Positions 1 through 10,903 are shown, numbered from the stretch's first letter. The stretch: DNA of 64,000 nucleotides from Pseudoalteromonas distincta (GCF_000814675.1 NZ_JWIG01000009.1:62001-126000); one strand, 5' to 3'. Notes: generated by a model not told the origin, from the letters alone. Numbers and translations: made by a program.

Positions 1-1
1 T

Positions 2-361
2 AAGCAATACAATGATATCTATGGTCATGTGCAGGGGGATACGGTGTTAAACCTAGTAGCACAAACTATTACTAATAGTTTGCAAAGGCCAACCGATTTT
101 GTTGCGCGTTATGGCGGCGAAGAGTTTGTAGTTGTTCTACCGCATACAAGCACTGAAGGTGCAATTTGTGTTGCTGATAAAATTAAACAGAATGTGGCCG
201 ATTTAGGAATATTACACAAATATTCAGAATATGATTTTGTGACTATTAGTATTGGCGGTGCAACCCTACAACCATACGTAAATAACAAAAACACGTTGCA
301 GATCGCAGATGAAAAAATGTATGAGTCTAAAATGCAAGGGCGTAACAAAGTGTGTTTTTAA
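2..361 (+). CDS. GGDEF-domain diguanylate cyclase, C-terminal part (5' end outside window)
   Basis: The frame is open from base 2 and has no start codon of its own; the GTG at 29 lies inside the domain. The product is the catalytic half of a GGDEF domain. Visible motifs are the substrate-binding N-D-x-x-G-H stretch (first 10 residues) and RYGGEEF, the active-site signature in its GGEEF form, followed by the usual SIGGA strand and the ADEKMYESKMQGRNKV helix-loop end. It should condense two GTP to c-di-GMP in the cytoplasm. The I-site region cannot be judged with confidence. Whatever sensor domain precedes it lies upstream of the window. Confidence 0.93.
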   Translation, partial: KQYNDIYGHVQGDTVLNLVAQTITNSLQRPTDFVARYGGEEFVVVLPHTSTEGAICVADKIKQNVADLGILHKYSEYDFVTISIGGATLQPYVNNKNTLQIADEKMYESKMQGRNKVCF

Positions 362-435
362 GTTTAGTTAGCTAATAAATCACTCTGCCACTTAAAAACA
401 CCTTTTAGGTAATAAATATTAAATAAGATTATTGA

Positions 436-915
436 TTACATGCTATGACATTTTTTGTACTTTTTATTGCTACCGCATGGGCAGTCATCATTTCTGCCTA
501 CTTTAATATCTTCAACAGGATATATAGTGCCATCTAAATAACGCCATTGAGTGTTTTCTTTAATAAACAGCGACTTTTCGTGAAGCTCACAAAATAAGTT
601 TTGATAAAAATATTGGGCTTTAAATTCTACCGTTCCAGTATCGCCATCATGGCTTGAGTCAATTAAATCAAGATTTATAAATCGACAGCTGTTAGCAAAA
701 TCATTGATTTCTTTAACCGGATTCTCAGCTTGTTTTTCTTTTGCGTAGGTTTGATAAACATATTTTGCATTTTTAATAACATAAGCGCTGAATCGTGAGC
801 GCATAAGTTGTTCAGGAGTGTCAGCTTGCTTAACAGATAAGTGAAGCGGCTCGCAGCAATCGGCATAATTGTGCCCACTGCTGCAAAAACATAATGTGGT
901 ATTGAGTGAAGTCAT
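436..915 (-). CDS. ychJ: YchJ family protein with two SEC-C zinc motifs
   Basis: 159 aa, close to the usual length of the YchJ (UPF0225) family. It has a SEC-C-type cysteine cluster at each end: CFCSSGHNYADCC near residue 10, and CPCGSNKKYKKCH at the C-terminus. The middle contains the family's RSRFSAYV segment. SEC-C motifs bind zinc; the cellular role of YchJ is not established. The gene ends about 75 nt from the upstream GGDEF gene, which faces it, and lies downstream of the sulA-like gene on the same strand (38 nt gap), so the two may be cotranscribed. Confidence 0.88.
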   Translation of the reverse strand: MTSLNTTLCFCSSGHNYADCCEPLHLSVKQADTPEQLMRSRFSAYVIKNAKYVYQTYAKEKQAENPVKEINDFANSCRFINLDLIDSSHDGDTGTVEFKAQYFYQNLFCELHEKSLFIKENTQWRYLDGTIYPVEDIKVGRNDDCPCGSNKKYKKCHSM

Positions 916-953
916 AATAATAATACAAAGTCTAAAACATTAGTTTAACAAGC

Positions 954-1388
954 TTATTGAGCGAGTGGTATCTCTGTTGTTTGAGCGTTTTTAGTAAAAC
1001 AATATAGTTTTGTATTCGTTTTACTCAAATCGAACGATAGATTTGTAAGTAGTTGGTTATTAACTATATCGGTCCAGGTAATTACCGCTGCAAAGTTTCC
1101 ATTATGTAACGCAGAATTTAATACATACTCTAGATTTACTAGGTGCTTCTGTCTAATTACAAGTAATTTACTTGTATCAATAGAGCATGAGTCAAGTAAA
1201 GCTTTGCTAGGTACATGATCTGGTGCAATTAATAACGTCCATGCATTAGAGCTATTATATTGGTGTAATACTTTTAAAAGCTCAAAGGTAGCTGAAATTT
1301 CATCTTCAATTTGGATCAAATTTACGCAATCGCTTTGCTCGTCTTGTTGGTAACTTTTAACTGTTCTTACGGTAATAGGCTGTAACAT
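954..1388 (-). CDS. sulA: SulA-like cell-division inhibitor (SOS response)
   Basis: About 144 aa from the ATG at 1388; an in-frame GTG at 1400 is an alternative start and neither has a strong ribosome site. The central segment, from W-T-L-L-I-A-P through the NGNFAAVITW strand, follows the pattern of SulA (E. coli W-Q-L-W-L-T-P ... TGNYSVVIGW), the RecA-fold inhibitor that binds FtsZ and blocks division during DNA damage. The N- and C-termini are divergent. A LexA-like palindrome lies 23 bp upstream (1411-1430), which supports SOS control. Naming is by motif pattern and context; overall similarity is low. Confidence 0.68.
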   Translation of the reverse strand: MLQPITVRTVKSYQQDEQSDCVNLIQIEDEISATFELLKVLHQYNSSNAWTLLIAPDHVPSKALLDSCSIDTSKLLVIRQKHLVNLEYVLNSALHNGNFAAVITWTDIVNNQLLTNLSFDLSKTNTKLYCFTKNAQTTEIPLAQ

Positions 1389-1410
1389 AATTTCACTCAC
1401 TGGGTTTTTA

Positions 1411-1430
1411 TACAGTATTCATATACAGTA
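1411..1430 (-). promoter_or_regulatory. Probable LexA (SOS) box of the sulA-like gene
   Basis: Read on the minus strand, the site matches the LexA consensus (TACTGT, AT-rich centre, ACAGTA) at 17 of 20 positions. The left half TACTGTAT is perfect and the right half is ATACTGTA instead of ATACAGTA. It lies directly upstream of the sulA-like start. Confidence 0.55.
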
Positions 1431-1670
1431 GTTTATACAGTGCTTTCGTGCAAGCATTTTATGCTATTTATTTGTACAGTTATTCAGCTTTTGATCATTG
1501 TTTTTTATTTTTTAATCTATAATTCTTTATTAATCAACTTGTTATAGGCTTGTTTTTGAGAGGGTATTTTTAAAATAAATTTTTGAGTCATGTTTTCATT
1601 TGTGGGTTTTATACTGTGTAGGAGTATCTTTGTAACTATATACAGTATTTTTCAACACTGTATACAGTAC
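1411..1670. repeat. Cluster of dispersed TATACAGT half-sites
   Basis: The intergenic DNA holds repeated ACAGT/ACTGT units. Three direct copies of ACAG start at 1412, 1425 and 1437. Another TACAGT begins at 1476, an ACTGT lies near 1614 and a further TATACAGT near 1639. The perfect 12-bp palindrome ACTGTATACAGT sits at 1657-1668. All resemble LexA half-sites. This is far more than one operator needs. Confidence 0.6.
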
Positions 1671-1686
1671 TTATAACTTAGTTAGT

Positions 1687-2151
1687 TTATGTGTTTTCAC
1701 TGGTGCGAGGGATCATATGAGAAAACTGGAGTTGGTGGATTTGTTCGTACAAACTTGCTGCATAACATTGAGCATCTTTAAATCGCTTAGTTTCGATATG
1801 TTTGCGTATATCTGTAACCGCTGCAGTGGCAGGTGCGTACCCTTGGCTACTCGCTAAGCTCAACCACGCTACAGCATGAAATACACTTTGTGGCACGCCT
1901 TCACCTTTTACAAAAAATAAACCTAAATAAAACTGTGCTCTATGGTTTCCTGCCATTGCAGCAAGGCGCATCCATTTTGCAGCCAATGGAGCTTGATTAT
2001 TTTTTAAATAATATAGGGCTTTATTAATAGTACTTTGCTCATCTTTTTTATTATCAATGGGCGCGGGGCTGCTTTCTGGTTGAGTAACAAAACCTAAAAT
2101 GTTGTCTAGCTGTTGCTCTAAGTCTTGCTCACAAGGTGTTGTTTTAAGCAT
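1687..2151 (-). CDS. Sel1-repeat (TPR-like) protein
   Basis: 154 aa. Two to three Sel1-like repeats are visible from about residue 45: AAKWMRLAAMAGNHRAQFYLG, then a G-E-G-V-P-Q-S loop followed by AVAWLSLASSQGYAPA. Such alpha-alpha superhelical repeats mediate protein binding. There is no signal peptide or membrane segment, so it is probably cytoplasmic. It is short for the family and the target is unknown. Its 3' end borders the half-site cluster upstream of the sulA-like gene; it is divergent from the purine permease at 2270. Confidence 0.8.
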   Translation of the reverse strand: MLKTTPCEQDLEQQLDNILGFVTQPESSPAPIDNKKDEQSTINKALYYLKNNQAPLAAKWMRLAAMAGNHRAQFYLGLFFVKGEGVPQSVFHAVAWLSLASSQGYAPATAAVTDIRKHIETKRFKDAQCYAASLYEQIHQLQFSHMIPRTSENT

Positions 2152-2269
2152 ATTGGTTCATTTATTATTTTAACTACTTTAACAGTTTAGTATATAGCAA
2201 GGTAAAATGTCCTGTAAAAGATAATTTTTATGTTAAAATCTCGCCACTTTTTACTATCACAAGTTTATT

Positions 2270-3562
2270 ATGTTTGAAGCCTTATTTAAACTCAGCGAAA
2301 ATAACTCAACAGTTAAACGCGAATGCGTTGCTGGCCTAACGACCTTTATCACTATGGTATACATTGTATTTGTAAACCCGGCTATGCTTGCTGAGGCAGG
2401 GATGGACCAAGGGGCTGCATTTGTAGCTACCTGTATAGCAGCTGCGATAGGCTGTTTTATAATGGGTTTATGGGCTAATTATCCATTAGCATTAGCGCCT
2501 GGCATGGGACTAAATGCTTTTTTTACGTATGGCGTCGTATTAGGAATGGGTTATACCTGGCAAGCCGCATTAGGGGCTGTTTTTATGTCGGGTTGTATAT
2601 TTTTATTTTTAAGTTTATTTAAAGTCAGAGAATGGATTATTAATGCCATACCTCTGGTGCTCAAGCGAGCTATCGCAACAGGTATTGGTGCTTTTTTAGC
2701 CTTAATTGCCCTTAAAAATGCAGGCATTATTGTCTCAAGCCCAGCAACACTAGTGCAATTGGGCGACATTACTTCCCCAGGCCCATTATTAGCTATATTA
2801 AGCTTTTTTGTAATTGCAGCGCTTTTATACCGCGATTTTAAAAGCGGTGTACTTATTAGTATTTTATTAGTGACAGGTATTGCACTAAGTTTAGGGCTTG
2901 TTGAATATCATGGTGTTATGGCTATGCCACCATCAATAATGCCTACTTTTATGCAACTAGATTTTGCCGCCGCTTTTGATATATCAATGATGAGTGTTAT
3001 TTTTGCATTCTTGTTTGTCGATCTTTTTGATACTTCGGGTACATTAGTTGCGGTCACTCAAAAAGCTGGTTTAGCTGATGAAAAAGGTAACATGCCTCGT
3101 TTAGGACGCGCACTAAGTGCTGACAGCTCTGCAACAATTGCAGGTGCGATGCTAGGCACGTCTACGACTACATCGTATATAGAATCGGTTGCTGGTGTTT
3201 CTGTTGGCGGACGTACTGGCTTAACGGCTGTCGTTGTAGGTATTTGCTTTTTACTAATGATGTTTTTTGCACCGCTTGCACAAATGGTACCGGCTTATGC
3301 TACGGCAGGTGCTATTTTATATGTCGCTGTACTGATGCTACAAAATTTAAAGTTTGTAAATTGGGATGATATGACCGATGCAATTCCTGTTACTGTGGTA
3401 TTACTAATGACACCATTAACGTTTTCTATTGCGCACGGTATTGCACTTGGCTTTATATCTTATACAGCGGTAAAAGTATTGTGTGGTAAGCAAGATCAAA
3501 TCAGTATTAGTGTTTGGATATTAACAGCCTTGTTTGTTTTCAAGTTTGCATTTTTGTCTTAA
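2270..3562 (+). CDS. NCS2/AzgA-family purine (guanine/hypoxanthine) permease
   Basis: 430 aa, the usual size for AzgA-type nucleobase permeases. It has an N-terminal amphipathic stretch, the AGLTTFITMVYIVFVNP segment typical of the family, APGMGLNAFF, and later FLFVDLFDTSGT and TTTSYIESVAGVSVGGRTGLT, which line the substrate site. About twelve hydrophobic segments are visible. It should import adenine, guanine or hypoxanthine with protons at the inner membrane; substrate choice cannot be read from sequence. It is a single-gene unit with its own terminator, which it shares with the convergent gene at 3643. Confidence 0.92.
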   Translation: MFEALFKLSENNSTVKRECVAGLTTFITMVYIVFVNPAMLAEAGMDQGAAFVATCIAAAIGCFIMGLWANYPLALAPGMGLNAFFTYGVVLGMGYTWQAALGAVFMSGCIFLFLSLFKVREWIINAIPLVLKRAIATGIGAFLALIALKNAGIIVSSPATLVQLGDITSPGPLLAILSFFVIAALLYRDFKSGVLISILLVTGIALSLGLVEYHGVMAMPPSIMPTFMQLDFAAAFDISMMSVIFAFLFVDLFDTSGTLVAVTQKAGLADEKGNMPRLGRALSADSSATIAGAMLGTSTTTSYIESVAGVSVGGRTGLTAVVVGICFLLMMFFAPLAQMVPAYATAGAILYVAVLMLQNLKFVNWDDMTDAIPVTVVLLMTPLTFSIAHGIALGFISYTAVKVLCGKQDQISISVWILTALFVFKFAFLS

Positions 3563-3579
3563 TAGCTAACAAAAAATAC

Positions 3580-3618
3580 AAAAAAGCCTGCATAAATTTA
3601 ATTTGTGCAGGCTTTTTT
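3580..3618. terminator. Intrinsic terminator, bidirectional, between convergent genes
   Basis: A 13-bp stem, AAAAAAGCCTGCA paired with TGCAGGCTTTTTT around a 13-nt loop, lies between the ends of the permease gene and the 3643-4401 gene. Either strand ends in a T run. Confidence 0.9.
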
Positions 3619-3642
3619 AATACTTATTTTAGTATAAAAACG

Positions 3643-4401
3643 CTACCATTTCTTTTTAGGAGCAAACAATATATCTAAGTCGTCTTGCTCTTCTTCTGTT
3701 TTCTTTTTAAGTGCGCTTGCATTAGAAGCTCTAAGTTCAACACTAATTGCTTCTAAGTAACCTTCAACTTCTTGGCGTTTTGTTGTTACATATTCATCGG
3801 TGTATGTAACTGCATTGAGCGTTGCCTGTGCTTTTTCAAAATACTGCCTTGCAGAGCCAACCATACTTGCTGAGCGGGCAGATAAGCCACGCTTTATTTG
3901 GCTTTCGATATTAATACGCAGTTGTAGTTTTTCAAGACGTTTATCTTCTAAAACAAAAACTTGGCTGTCAATACGACCTTTACTGTGTTCAGAGCGTAAA
4001 ATTGAGCGTAATTTTTTAATGCCCTGAATTAGGCCTACTAGTTGCTTGTCATTACTCGGTAGCGTTAAAGCTTCACTGCTATTATCTTTAACTGGATTAG
4101 ATAAGTGCGTTTTCGCTTCACTTAAGCGGCTTTTAAGTGCTTTAGATGTTTGCGAGTTATTAACCATTGTATTCAAAGCTTCGTAAATACGGCGTTGTAA
4201 CGTACGAATTAGATTCTCAGATAGGGGTATGTTAGCACTATTCATTAGCGCTTCTTCAGTTTCTTCTATTATAGCTTTTTGTTTTGTAAGCTCTTTGCGG
4301 CGTTCTGCCTCTTGTTTTTCTTTGTGTTGTTGTACAGCACTTACCCAAAGTGCAATCACAATCAATGCAACTATAAGCACTATTATAATAGAAACGATCA
4401 T
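3643..4401 (-). CDS. Membrane-anchored coiled-coil protein of unknown function
   Basis: 252 aa. I do not recognise a characterised family. Residues 1-22 form one strongly hydrophobic N-terminal segment, followed by a long charged helical stretch (about 25-65, rich in K, E, R and Q) and further helices to about residue 225. The C-terminal tail DDLDILFAPKKKW is short and conserved-looking. The layout suggests a single-pass inner-membrane protein with a cytoplasmic coiled-coil body. It is monocistronic and shares a terminator with the convergent permease. A structural or envelope role is possible but not shown. Confidence 0.75.
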   Translation of the reverse strand: MIVSIIIVLIVALIVIALWVSAVQQHKEKQEAERRKELTKQKAIIEETEEALMNSANIPLSENLIRTLQRRIYEALNTMVNNSQTSKALKSRLSEAKTHLSNPVKDNSSEALTLPSNDKQLVGLIQGIKKLRSILRSEHSKGRIDSQVFVLEDKRLEKLQLRINIESQIKRGLSARSASMVGSARQYFEKAQATLNAVTYTDEYVTTKRQEVEGYLEAISVELRASNASALKKKTEEEQDDLDILFAPKKKW

Positions 4402-5703
<1,302 letters not shown>

Positions 5704-5726
5704 GGTGATTGCATTGAACGAACAAT

Positions 5727-5762
5727 AAAAAAGCTGCCTATTTTAAAATAGGCAGCTTTTTC
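5727..5762. terminator. Intrinsic terminator between cysB and sdaA
   Basis: Near-perfect hairpin, about 17 bp, with AAAAAGCTGCCTATTTT facing AAAATAGGCAGCTTTTT. T runs follow on both strands, so it can serve both convergent genes. Confidence 0.92.
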
Positions 5763-5779
5763 TTTTTATAGCGAGCTGA

Positions 5780-7156
5780 TTAACATTCGATAATATTAAC
5801 TGCTAATCCACCGCGAGCGGTTTCTTTGTATTTGGTTTTCATGTCGTTGCCGGTTTCAAGCATGGTTTTAATTACTTTATCAAGTGATACCTTTTGCTCG
5901 CCACTGCCACGAATAGCTAAACGTGAGGCATTAATTGCTTTAATCGCGCCCATTGCATTACGTTCAATACACGGTACTTGTACTAAGCCACCAACAGGGT
6001 CGCACGTGAGGCCTAAATTATGTTCCATACCAATTTCTGCTGCGTTTTCTACTTGCACAACATTGCCACCAACAATTTCTGTTAATGCGCCTGCTGCCAT
6101 AGAGCACGCAACGCCAACTTCACCTTGGCAACCTACTTCAGCACCCGATATAGAGGCATTCTTTTTATATAAAATACCAATAGCAGCAGCCGTTAATAAA
6201 TAACGTGTGGCTATATCGCGGTCTACTTCTTTCACAAATGTGTGATAGTACATAAGCACAGCCGGTAAAATACCCGCAGCACCATTAGTTGGTGCGGTAA
6301 CTACACGGCCACCTGCCGCATTTTCTTCGTTTACGGCAAGGGCAAATAAATCAACCCAGTCCATTGCACGAAGTGGGTCGTTACTGACCTCTATATTTAG
6401 TTTTAAGTATAGGCTTGGCGCACGGCGCTTTACTTTTAAGCCGCCAGGTAAAATACCTTCGGTACGCATACCACGCTCAATACAGGCCATCATTACTTTC
6501 CAGATATGAAACAGCGTGTCTTTTATTTCATCTTCAGTGCGCAGTGTTTTTTCGTTCTTCATCATCAAGCTTGAAACACTAAGCCCTGACTCTTTACACA
6601 TCTCTAGTAGCTCTTTTGCGCTACTGAAAGGGAAAGGAGCTGGGTTTTCTTCTCTAATATCGAGGGCTGCTTGTTTTTCGTTTTCAAACTCTTCGTCAGT
6701 CACAATAAAGCCACCGCCGATAGAGTAATAAACTTTGCTGTAAACTTTTTCGCCGTTGTTTGAAGCGATAATTTCCATTGCATTAGAGTGCTTAGGCAGC
6801 GTTTTGCGACGATGAAAAACAATAGCACCTTGTTTTGGAAACTTAGCTTTATGTGTCTTGTTTAAATAAATAACCTGATCTTGTTCGATGGTCGCTAAAA
6901 TGTCGTCGACTAAATCGGCATCTATAGTTTCAGGGTCGTAACCGGCTAAACCAAGAATTACGGCTTTACCCGAACCATGGCCAACACCTGTTTGACCCAA
7001 AGAGCCATAAAGCTCTACTTTAATATCGGTAACATTTGCTAATAATTGTTGTTCTTGTAGGTCATTAACAAATAAGCGTGATGCGCGCATTGGGCCAACG
7101 GTGTGTGATGACGAAGGGCCAATACCAATGCTAAACATATCAAATGCACTGATCAT
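5780..7156 (-). CDS. sdaA: L-serine ammonia-lyase (iron-sulfur L-serine dehydratase)
   Basis: 458 aa from the ATG at 7156. This start gives [22 protein letters not shown], matching the N-terminus of E. coli SdaA; the frame stays open to 7216 but the extra 20 residues have no counterpart. It deaminates L-serine to pyruvate and ammonia. The [4Fe-4S] cysteines are expected among [16 protein letters not shown] and [10 protein letters not shown] in the C-terminal half, all present. It is the last gene of the pabB-nudL-sdaA run, the same order as in E. coli. Confidence 0.94.
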   Translation of the reverse strand: MISAFDMFSIGIGPSSSHTVGPMRASRLFVNDLQEQQLLANVTDIKVELYGSLGQTGVGHGSGKAVILGLAGYDPETIDADLVDDILATIEQDQVIYLNKTHKAKFPKQGAIVFHRRKTLPKHSNAMEIIASNNGEKVYSKVYYSIGGGFIVTDEEFENEKQAALDIREENPAPFPFSSAKELLEMCKESGLSVSSLMMKNEKTLRTEDEIKDTLFHIWKVMMACIERGMRTEGILPGGLKVKRRAPSLYLKLNIEVSNDPLRAMDWVDLFALAVNEENAAGGRVVTAPTNGAAGILPAVLMYYHTFVKEVDRDIATRYLLTAAAIGILYKKNASISGAEVGCQGEVGVACSMAAGALTEIVGGNVVQVENAAEIGMEHNLGLTCDPVGGLVQVPCIERNAMGAIKAINASRLAIRGSGEQKVSLDKVIKTMLETGNDMKTKYKETARGGLAVNIIEC

Positions 7157-7259
7157 AATGTGTGTGTCTCTACTTTGTTTTATCAGCACGAAGCTGCTCT
7201 TTGAACGGTCGAGCATGATAACGTGGAATTGTGATTGTGTAACTACTAATAACGAAGAT

Positions 7260-7835
7260 TTAAACTGGTAAGGCGAGTTGTTTTGTAAAGTTTTTTATAA
7301 TGCTTGCAGTCGCACCCCAAAGTAAACCATGTGGCGTTTTAAAACCTTGCAAAATAACCGTTTTCCCAAATCGTTGAAAAGGTAAGGGTTGCCAGTTAGC
7401 TTCGTTATTTAGCTCAGTGACAGAGAGTAAAAAGCTCGCTTGTACTTCATTATAGTCATTTTCCCAGGTGGTGCCTTTATTAAGTAAACCCACATAGGGG
7501 CTAATACTAAAACCCGTTAATGTTGAATACTCAGGTAAGTGACCTAATACATTAACGTTGTTTTGGGCAATATTTAGCTCTTCTTTTAGTTCGCGAAGGG
7601 CTGTGGTGCGAAGGGTAATGTCGCTTACTTCAAACTTACCTCCGGGCAAACAAATCTCCCCAGGGTGATGGTGTAAATAAGTAGGGCGTTTACACAGTAA
7701 AATATGTGCATGGTTGTCTATATCAATAATTGGCAGCATAACAGCGCTAGCGCGTTTTTTACGCGTGTCTTTTAACTGGTTTGGCGAAGCTGTAGGGCTT
7801 AACAGAAACCGCGCCATAATGTGTTCACTATTCAA
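7260..7835 (-). CDS. nudL: NudL-type Nudix hydrolase (probable CoA pyrophosphatase)
   Basis: 191 aa. The family-specific lead [18 protein letters not shown] is followed by the Nudix helix with [11 protein letters not shown], which supplies the metal-binding glutamates. This combination is the CoA-pyrophosphatase branch (E. coli NudL/YeaB). The likely reaction is hydrolysis of CoA or a related dinucleotide; activity is inferred from family only. The TTG at 7835 follows an AGG and lies 6 nt after the pabB stop; the ATG at 7817 is an alternative start. It sits between pabB and sdaA and is probably cotranscribed. Confidence 0.87.
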   Translation of the reverse strand: MNSEHIMARFLLSPTASPNQLKDTRKKRASAVMLPIIDIDNHAHILLCKRPTYLHHHPGEICLPGGKFEVSDITLRTTALRELKEELNIAQNNVNVLGHLPEYSTLTGFSISPYVGLLNKGTTWENDYNEVQASFLLSVTELNNEANWQPLPFQRFGKTVILQGFKTPHGLLWGATASIIKNFTKQLALPV

Positions 7836-7841
7836 AGCGAC

Positions 7842-9200
7842 CTACTGTTTTAATAAAGGGAGGATTTTATTTACTTTATCGTAAGTTTCTTGATATTCCA
7901 ATTCGACTTTAGAATCAGCTACTATTCCGCCGCCTGCCCAGCAGTAAATTTGCGCTTTGTGGCACACCAAGGTACGAATAGTGATACTGGTGTCCATGTT
8001 TCCACATGCACTTAAATAACCTATTGAACCACAATAAATGCTGCGGCGATGCGGCTCTAGTTCTTCAATTATTTCCATCGCTCTAATTTTTGGCGCACCG
8101 GTGATTGAGCCACCCGGAAAAGCCGCTTTTAGCTGATCGACCGCTGTTTTACCTTCATCAAGTTCTGAGGTGACCGTGCTGACTAAATGATGCACTGCCG
8201 GAAAGCTTTCAATAGCAAAAAGGGAAGGGACGTGAACGCTGCCAGGTTTTGCCACTTTGCCTAAGTCGTTACGTAGTAAATCAACAATCATTACATTTTC
8301 AGCGCGATCTTTAGCTGATGCTGCGAGTGTTTGGGCTTGGCGTTGATCCTCCAGTGCATCCGCTTTTCGTGGCAGTGTGCCTTTAATAGGTTTGGTTTCT
8401 ACAACGTTATTATTTACAGATATAAAGCGCTCAGGGGAAATCGATAAAATAGCCCCTTGAGGGTGATTTATAAAGCTCGAAAACGGCGCTTTATTTGCTT
8501 CACGCAATTTAATATAAGCTGCCCAAGGGGAGCCTTCAAACTGAGCGTTAAAGCGCTGCGCTAAATTAATTTGGTAACAATCGCCACTTTTTAAATACTC
8601 CTCAATTTGAGCAAATTTTGTAGCGTATTCTTCTTTACTCATATTTGATTGCCAGTCGCTGTTTAGGGCAAAGGACTGCGTATTAACTTGAGAGTTAACG
8701 TGTGTATTTAAATATTGCTCATAAAGCGATAATCTATTGGTGTTTGGCTGCGATACATAAAACCAGCTTTGTTGCTGCTTGTCGTAAATAAGGGCATCTA
8801 AATAAAGGCCAATAGCCATTTGGGGAAGATTAATGTCTTCAATAGCATGAGTGGGGATGTTTTCAATTGTACGCCCTAGGTCGTAGCCAAAGTAGCCAAG
8901 CCAGCCGCCGTTAAAGGGTAAATCGTAATCGGCTTTTGTTTTATCAAGATGCGAAAGCTCATTATTCATAATTTCAAAGCAGTTATCACTACTTTCTATA
9001 TTATTTAAAAAGCTTTTATTATTTTTTACTTCAAGGGTACTTTGCGGCTCAATGGCAACAATATCAAAACGACTGTTTATATGATTACTATTTGCAGAAT
9101 CTAATAGAATTGCATAGGGCAAATGTGAAAAATGCGTAAAAACGTCAATGCAGTTTTGTGTTATGCCTAATTTAATACAATTTTTTTTATTGTTTAGCAT
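7842..9200 (-). CDS. pabB: Aminodeoxychorismate synthase component I
   Basis: 452 aa, matching the E. coli enzyme. It converts chorismate and ammonia (from PabA) to 4-amino-4-deoxychorismate for folate synthesis. The chorismate-binding domain covers about residues 190-450 and shows CYQINLAQRF, the catalytic lysine motif PIKGTLPR, and the ends FPGGSITGAPK and GGGIVADS. The lysine version of PIKGT separates PabB from anthranilate synthase TrpE. It is the first gene of the pabB-nudL-sdaA unit and divergent from the fumarase gene. Confidence 0.94.
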   Translation of the reverse strand: MLNNKKNCIKLGITQNCIDVFTHFSHLPYAILLDSANSNHINSRFDIVAIEPQSTLEVKNNKSFLNNIESSDNCFEIMNNELSHLDKTKADYDLPFNGGWLGYFGYDLGRTIENIPTHAIEDINLPQMAIGLYLDALIYDKQQQSWFYVSQPNTNRLSLYEQYLNTHVNSQVNTQSFALNSDWQSNMSKEEYATKFAQIEEYLKSGDCYQINLAQRFNAQFEGSPWAAYIKLREANKAPFSSFINHPQGAILSISPERFISVNNNVVETKPIKGTLPRKADALEDQRQAQTLAASAKDRAENVMIVDLLRNDLGKVAKPGSVHVPSLFAIESFPAVHHLVSTVTSELDEGKTAVDQLKAAFPGGSITGAPKIRAMEIIEELEPHRRSIYCGSIGYLSACGNMDTSITIRTLVCHKAQIYCWAGGGIVADSKVELEYQETYDKVNKILPLLKQ

Positions 9201-9355
9201 TTACTGCCCCTTTAAGAACTGGCTCGAAACGGGCTGGGAGGGTATCATAAGTCAAATTTTTTGGCAGCACTAAGCTGCAAAAAACAGTGCAAACCACCGT
9301 CACCGGTTTGATTTAGATTACGCGACAACGCGTAACGGTAACTTAAGGAACCACT

Positions 9356-10882
9356 ATGAGTACAATTTGTCAGCAAGACTTTATTGATAGCATTGAAGAT
9401 GCATTGCAATATATTTCGTTCTATCACCCACTTGATTTTGTTCAAGCACTCGAAAAAGCGTACAACAAAGAACAAAGTAAAGCGGCTAAAGACGCCATTG
9501 CACAAATTTTAATTAACTCACGCATGTCGGCTGAAGGCAAGCGTCCACTTTGCCAAGACACCGGTATTATTACCTGTTTTGTTAAAGTAGGTATGGATGT
9601 TAAGTGGGATAAAACAGATTTAACCGTTCAACAAATGGTTGATGAAGGTACTCGTCGTGCATATTTGAATCCAGATAACCCTTTACGTGCATCTATTGTT
9701 GCAGACCCTGCTGGTACGCGTAAAAATACTAAAGATAATACGCCTTCGGTTGTGCATATTGATTTAGTAGCGGGTGGAAAAGTAGAAGTAATGGTTGCGG
9801 CTAAAGGCGGCGGCTCTGAAAACAAAAGTAAAATGGTTATGTTAAACCCGTCAGATGATGTTGCTGCATGGGTAGAAAAAACACTACCAACAATGGGTGC
9901 TGGTTGGTGTCCGCCAGGCATGCTAGGTATAGGTATTGGTGGTACGGCTGAAAAAGCGGCAGTAATGGCTAAAGAGTCGTTAATGGATCCGGTTGATATC
10001 CATGAACTAATGGAACGCGGCGCAGAGACAACTGAAGAAAAACTGCGTTTAGAAATTTTTGACCGTGCTAATAAATTAGGTATTGGCGCACAAGGCTTAG
10101 GCGGTTTAACAACGGTTGTTGATGTTAAAATTAAAACGGCACCAACGCATGCCGCTTCAAAACCTGTAGTAATGATCCCAAATTGTGCGGCAACTCGCCA
10201 TGTACATTTTACGCTTGACGGTTCTGGCCCTGCTAATTTAAAAGCACCTAAACTAGAAGATTGGCCACAAGTAACATTTGAAGTGGGCGAAGGCACACGT
10301 CGTGTTGATTTAAATACACTGACTAAAAAAGATGTTCAAGAATGGAAAATGGGTGAAACCGTTTTACTTTCGGGCACTATTTTAACAGGTCGTGATGCAG
10401 CGCATAAACGTTTGCAAGATATGATCAACTCAGGTGAAGGTTTACCTGAGGGCGTAGACTTTGATAATAAATTTATTTATTACGTAGGCCCTGTGGATGC
10501 GGTACGCGATGAAGCAGTTGGTCCTGCTGGCCCTACAACAGCCACTCGCATGGATAAATTTACCGATATGATGCTAGAAAAAACAGGCATTGTAGGCATG
10601 ATTGGTAAAGCTGAACGTGGCCCTGCAACGGTTGAGTCTATTAAAGAGCATAAATCTGTTTATTTAATGGCTGTAGGCGGCGCAGCTTACTTAGTATCTA
10701 AAGCGATTAAAAAAGCACGCGTAGTTGCTTTTGAAGATTTAGGTATGGAAGCTATTTACGAATTTGAAGTAGAAGATATGCCAGTGACTGTTGCAGTAGA
10801 TAGTGAAGGCGCCAATGCGCATACACAAGGCCCTGCAATCTGGAAAGCTAAAATTGAAGAGCTTGATAGCAAGCTAAAATAA
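9356..10882 (+). CDS. fumA: Fumarate hydratase, class I (iron-sulfur)
   Basis: 508 aa; E. coli FumA is about 40 residues longer at the N-terminus. It catalyses reversible hydration of fumarate to malate in the TCA cycle. The three [4Fe-4S] ligands are identifiable as Cys66 (KRPLCQDTG), Cys185 (GWCPPGMLG) and Cys277 (PNCAATRH); their spacing agrees with the class I enzyme. The C-terminal beta domain is present (GPVDAVRDEAVGPAGPTTATRMD). A TAAGGAA ribosome site precedes the ATG. Class I enzymes are oxygen-sensitive; whether a class II backup exists lies outside the window. Confidence 0.95.
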   Translation: MSTICQQDFIDSIEDALQYISFYHPLDFVQALEKAYNKEQSKAAKDAIAQILINSRMSAEGKRPLCQDTGIITCFVKVGMDVKWDKTDLTVQQMVDEGTRRAYLNPDNPLRASIVADPAGTRKNTKDNTPSVVHIDLVAGGKVEVMVAAKGGGSENKSKMVMLNPSDDVAAWVEKTLPTMGAGWCPPGMLGIGIGGTAEKAAVMAKESLMDPVDIHELMERGAETTEEKLRLEIFDRANKLGIGAQGLGGLTTVVDVKIKTAPTHAASKPVVMIPNCAATRHVHFTLDGSGPANLKAPKLEDWPQVTFEVGEGTRRVDLNTLTKKDVQEWKMGETVLLSGTILTGRDAAHKRLQDMINSGEGLPEGVDFDNKFIYYVGPVDAVRDEAVGPAGPTTATRMDKFTDMMLEKTGIVGMIGKAERGPATVESIKEHKSVYLMAVGGAAYLVSKAIKKARVVAFEDLGMEAIYEFEVEDMPVTVAVDSEGANAHTQGPAIWKAKIEELDSKLK

Positions 10883-10903
10883 CGTACGTTTTGGTATTTT
10901 TAG

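Noticed and set aside
3800..4027. 75-codon plus-strand frame within the coiled-coil gene
   Set aside because: It lies wholly inside a longer convincing minus-strand gene and has no ribosome site or domain.
9628..10296. 222-codon open frame on the minus strand inside the fumarase gene
   Set aside because: It mirrors the codon pattern of fumA, which is a full-length conserved enzyme, and its translation has no recognisable domain or ribosome site.
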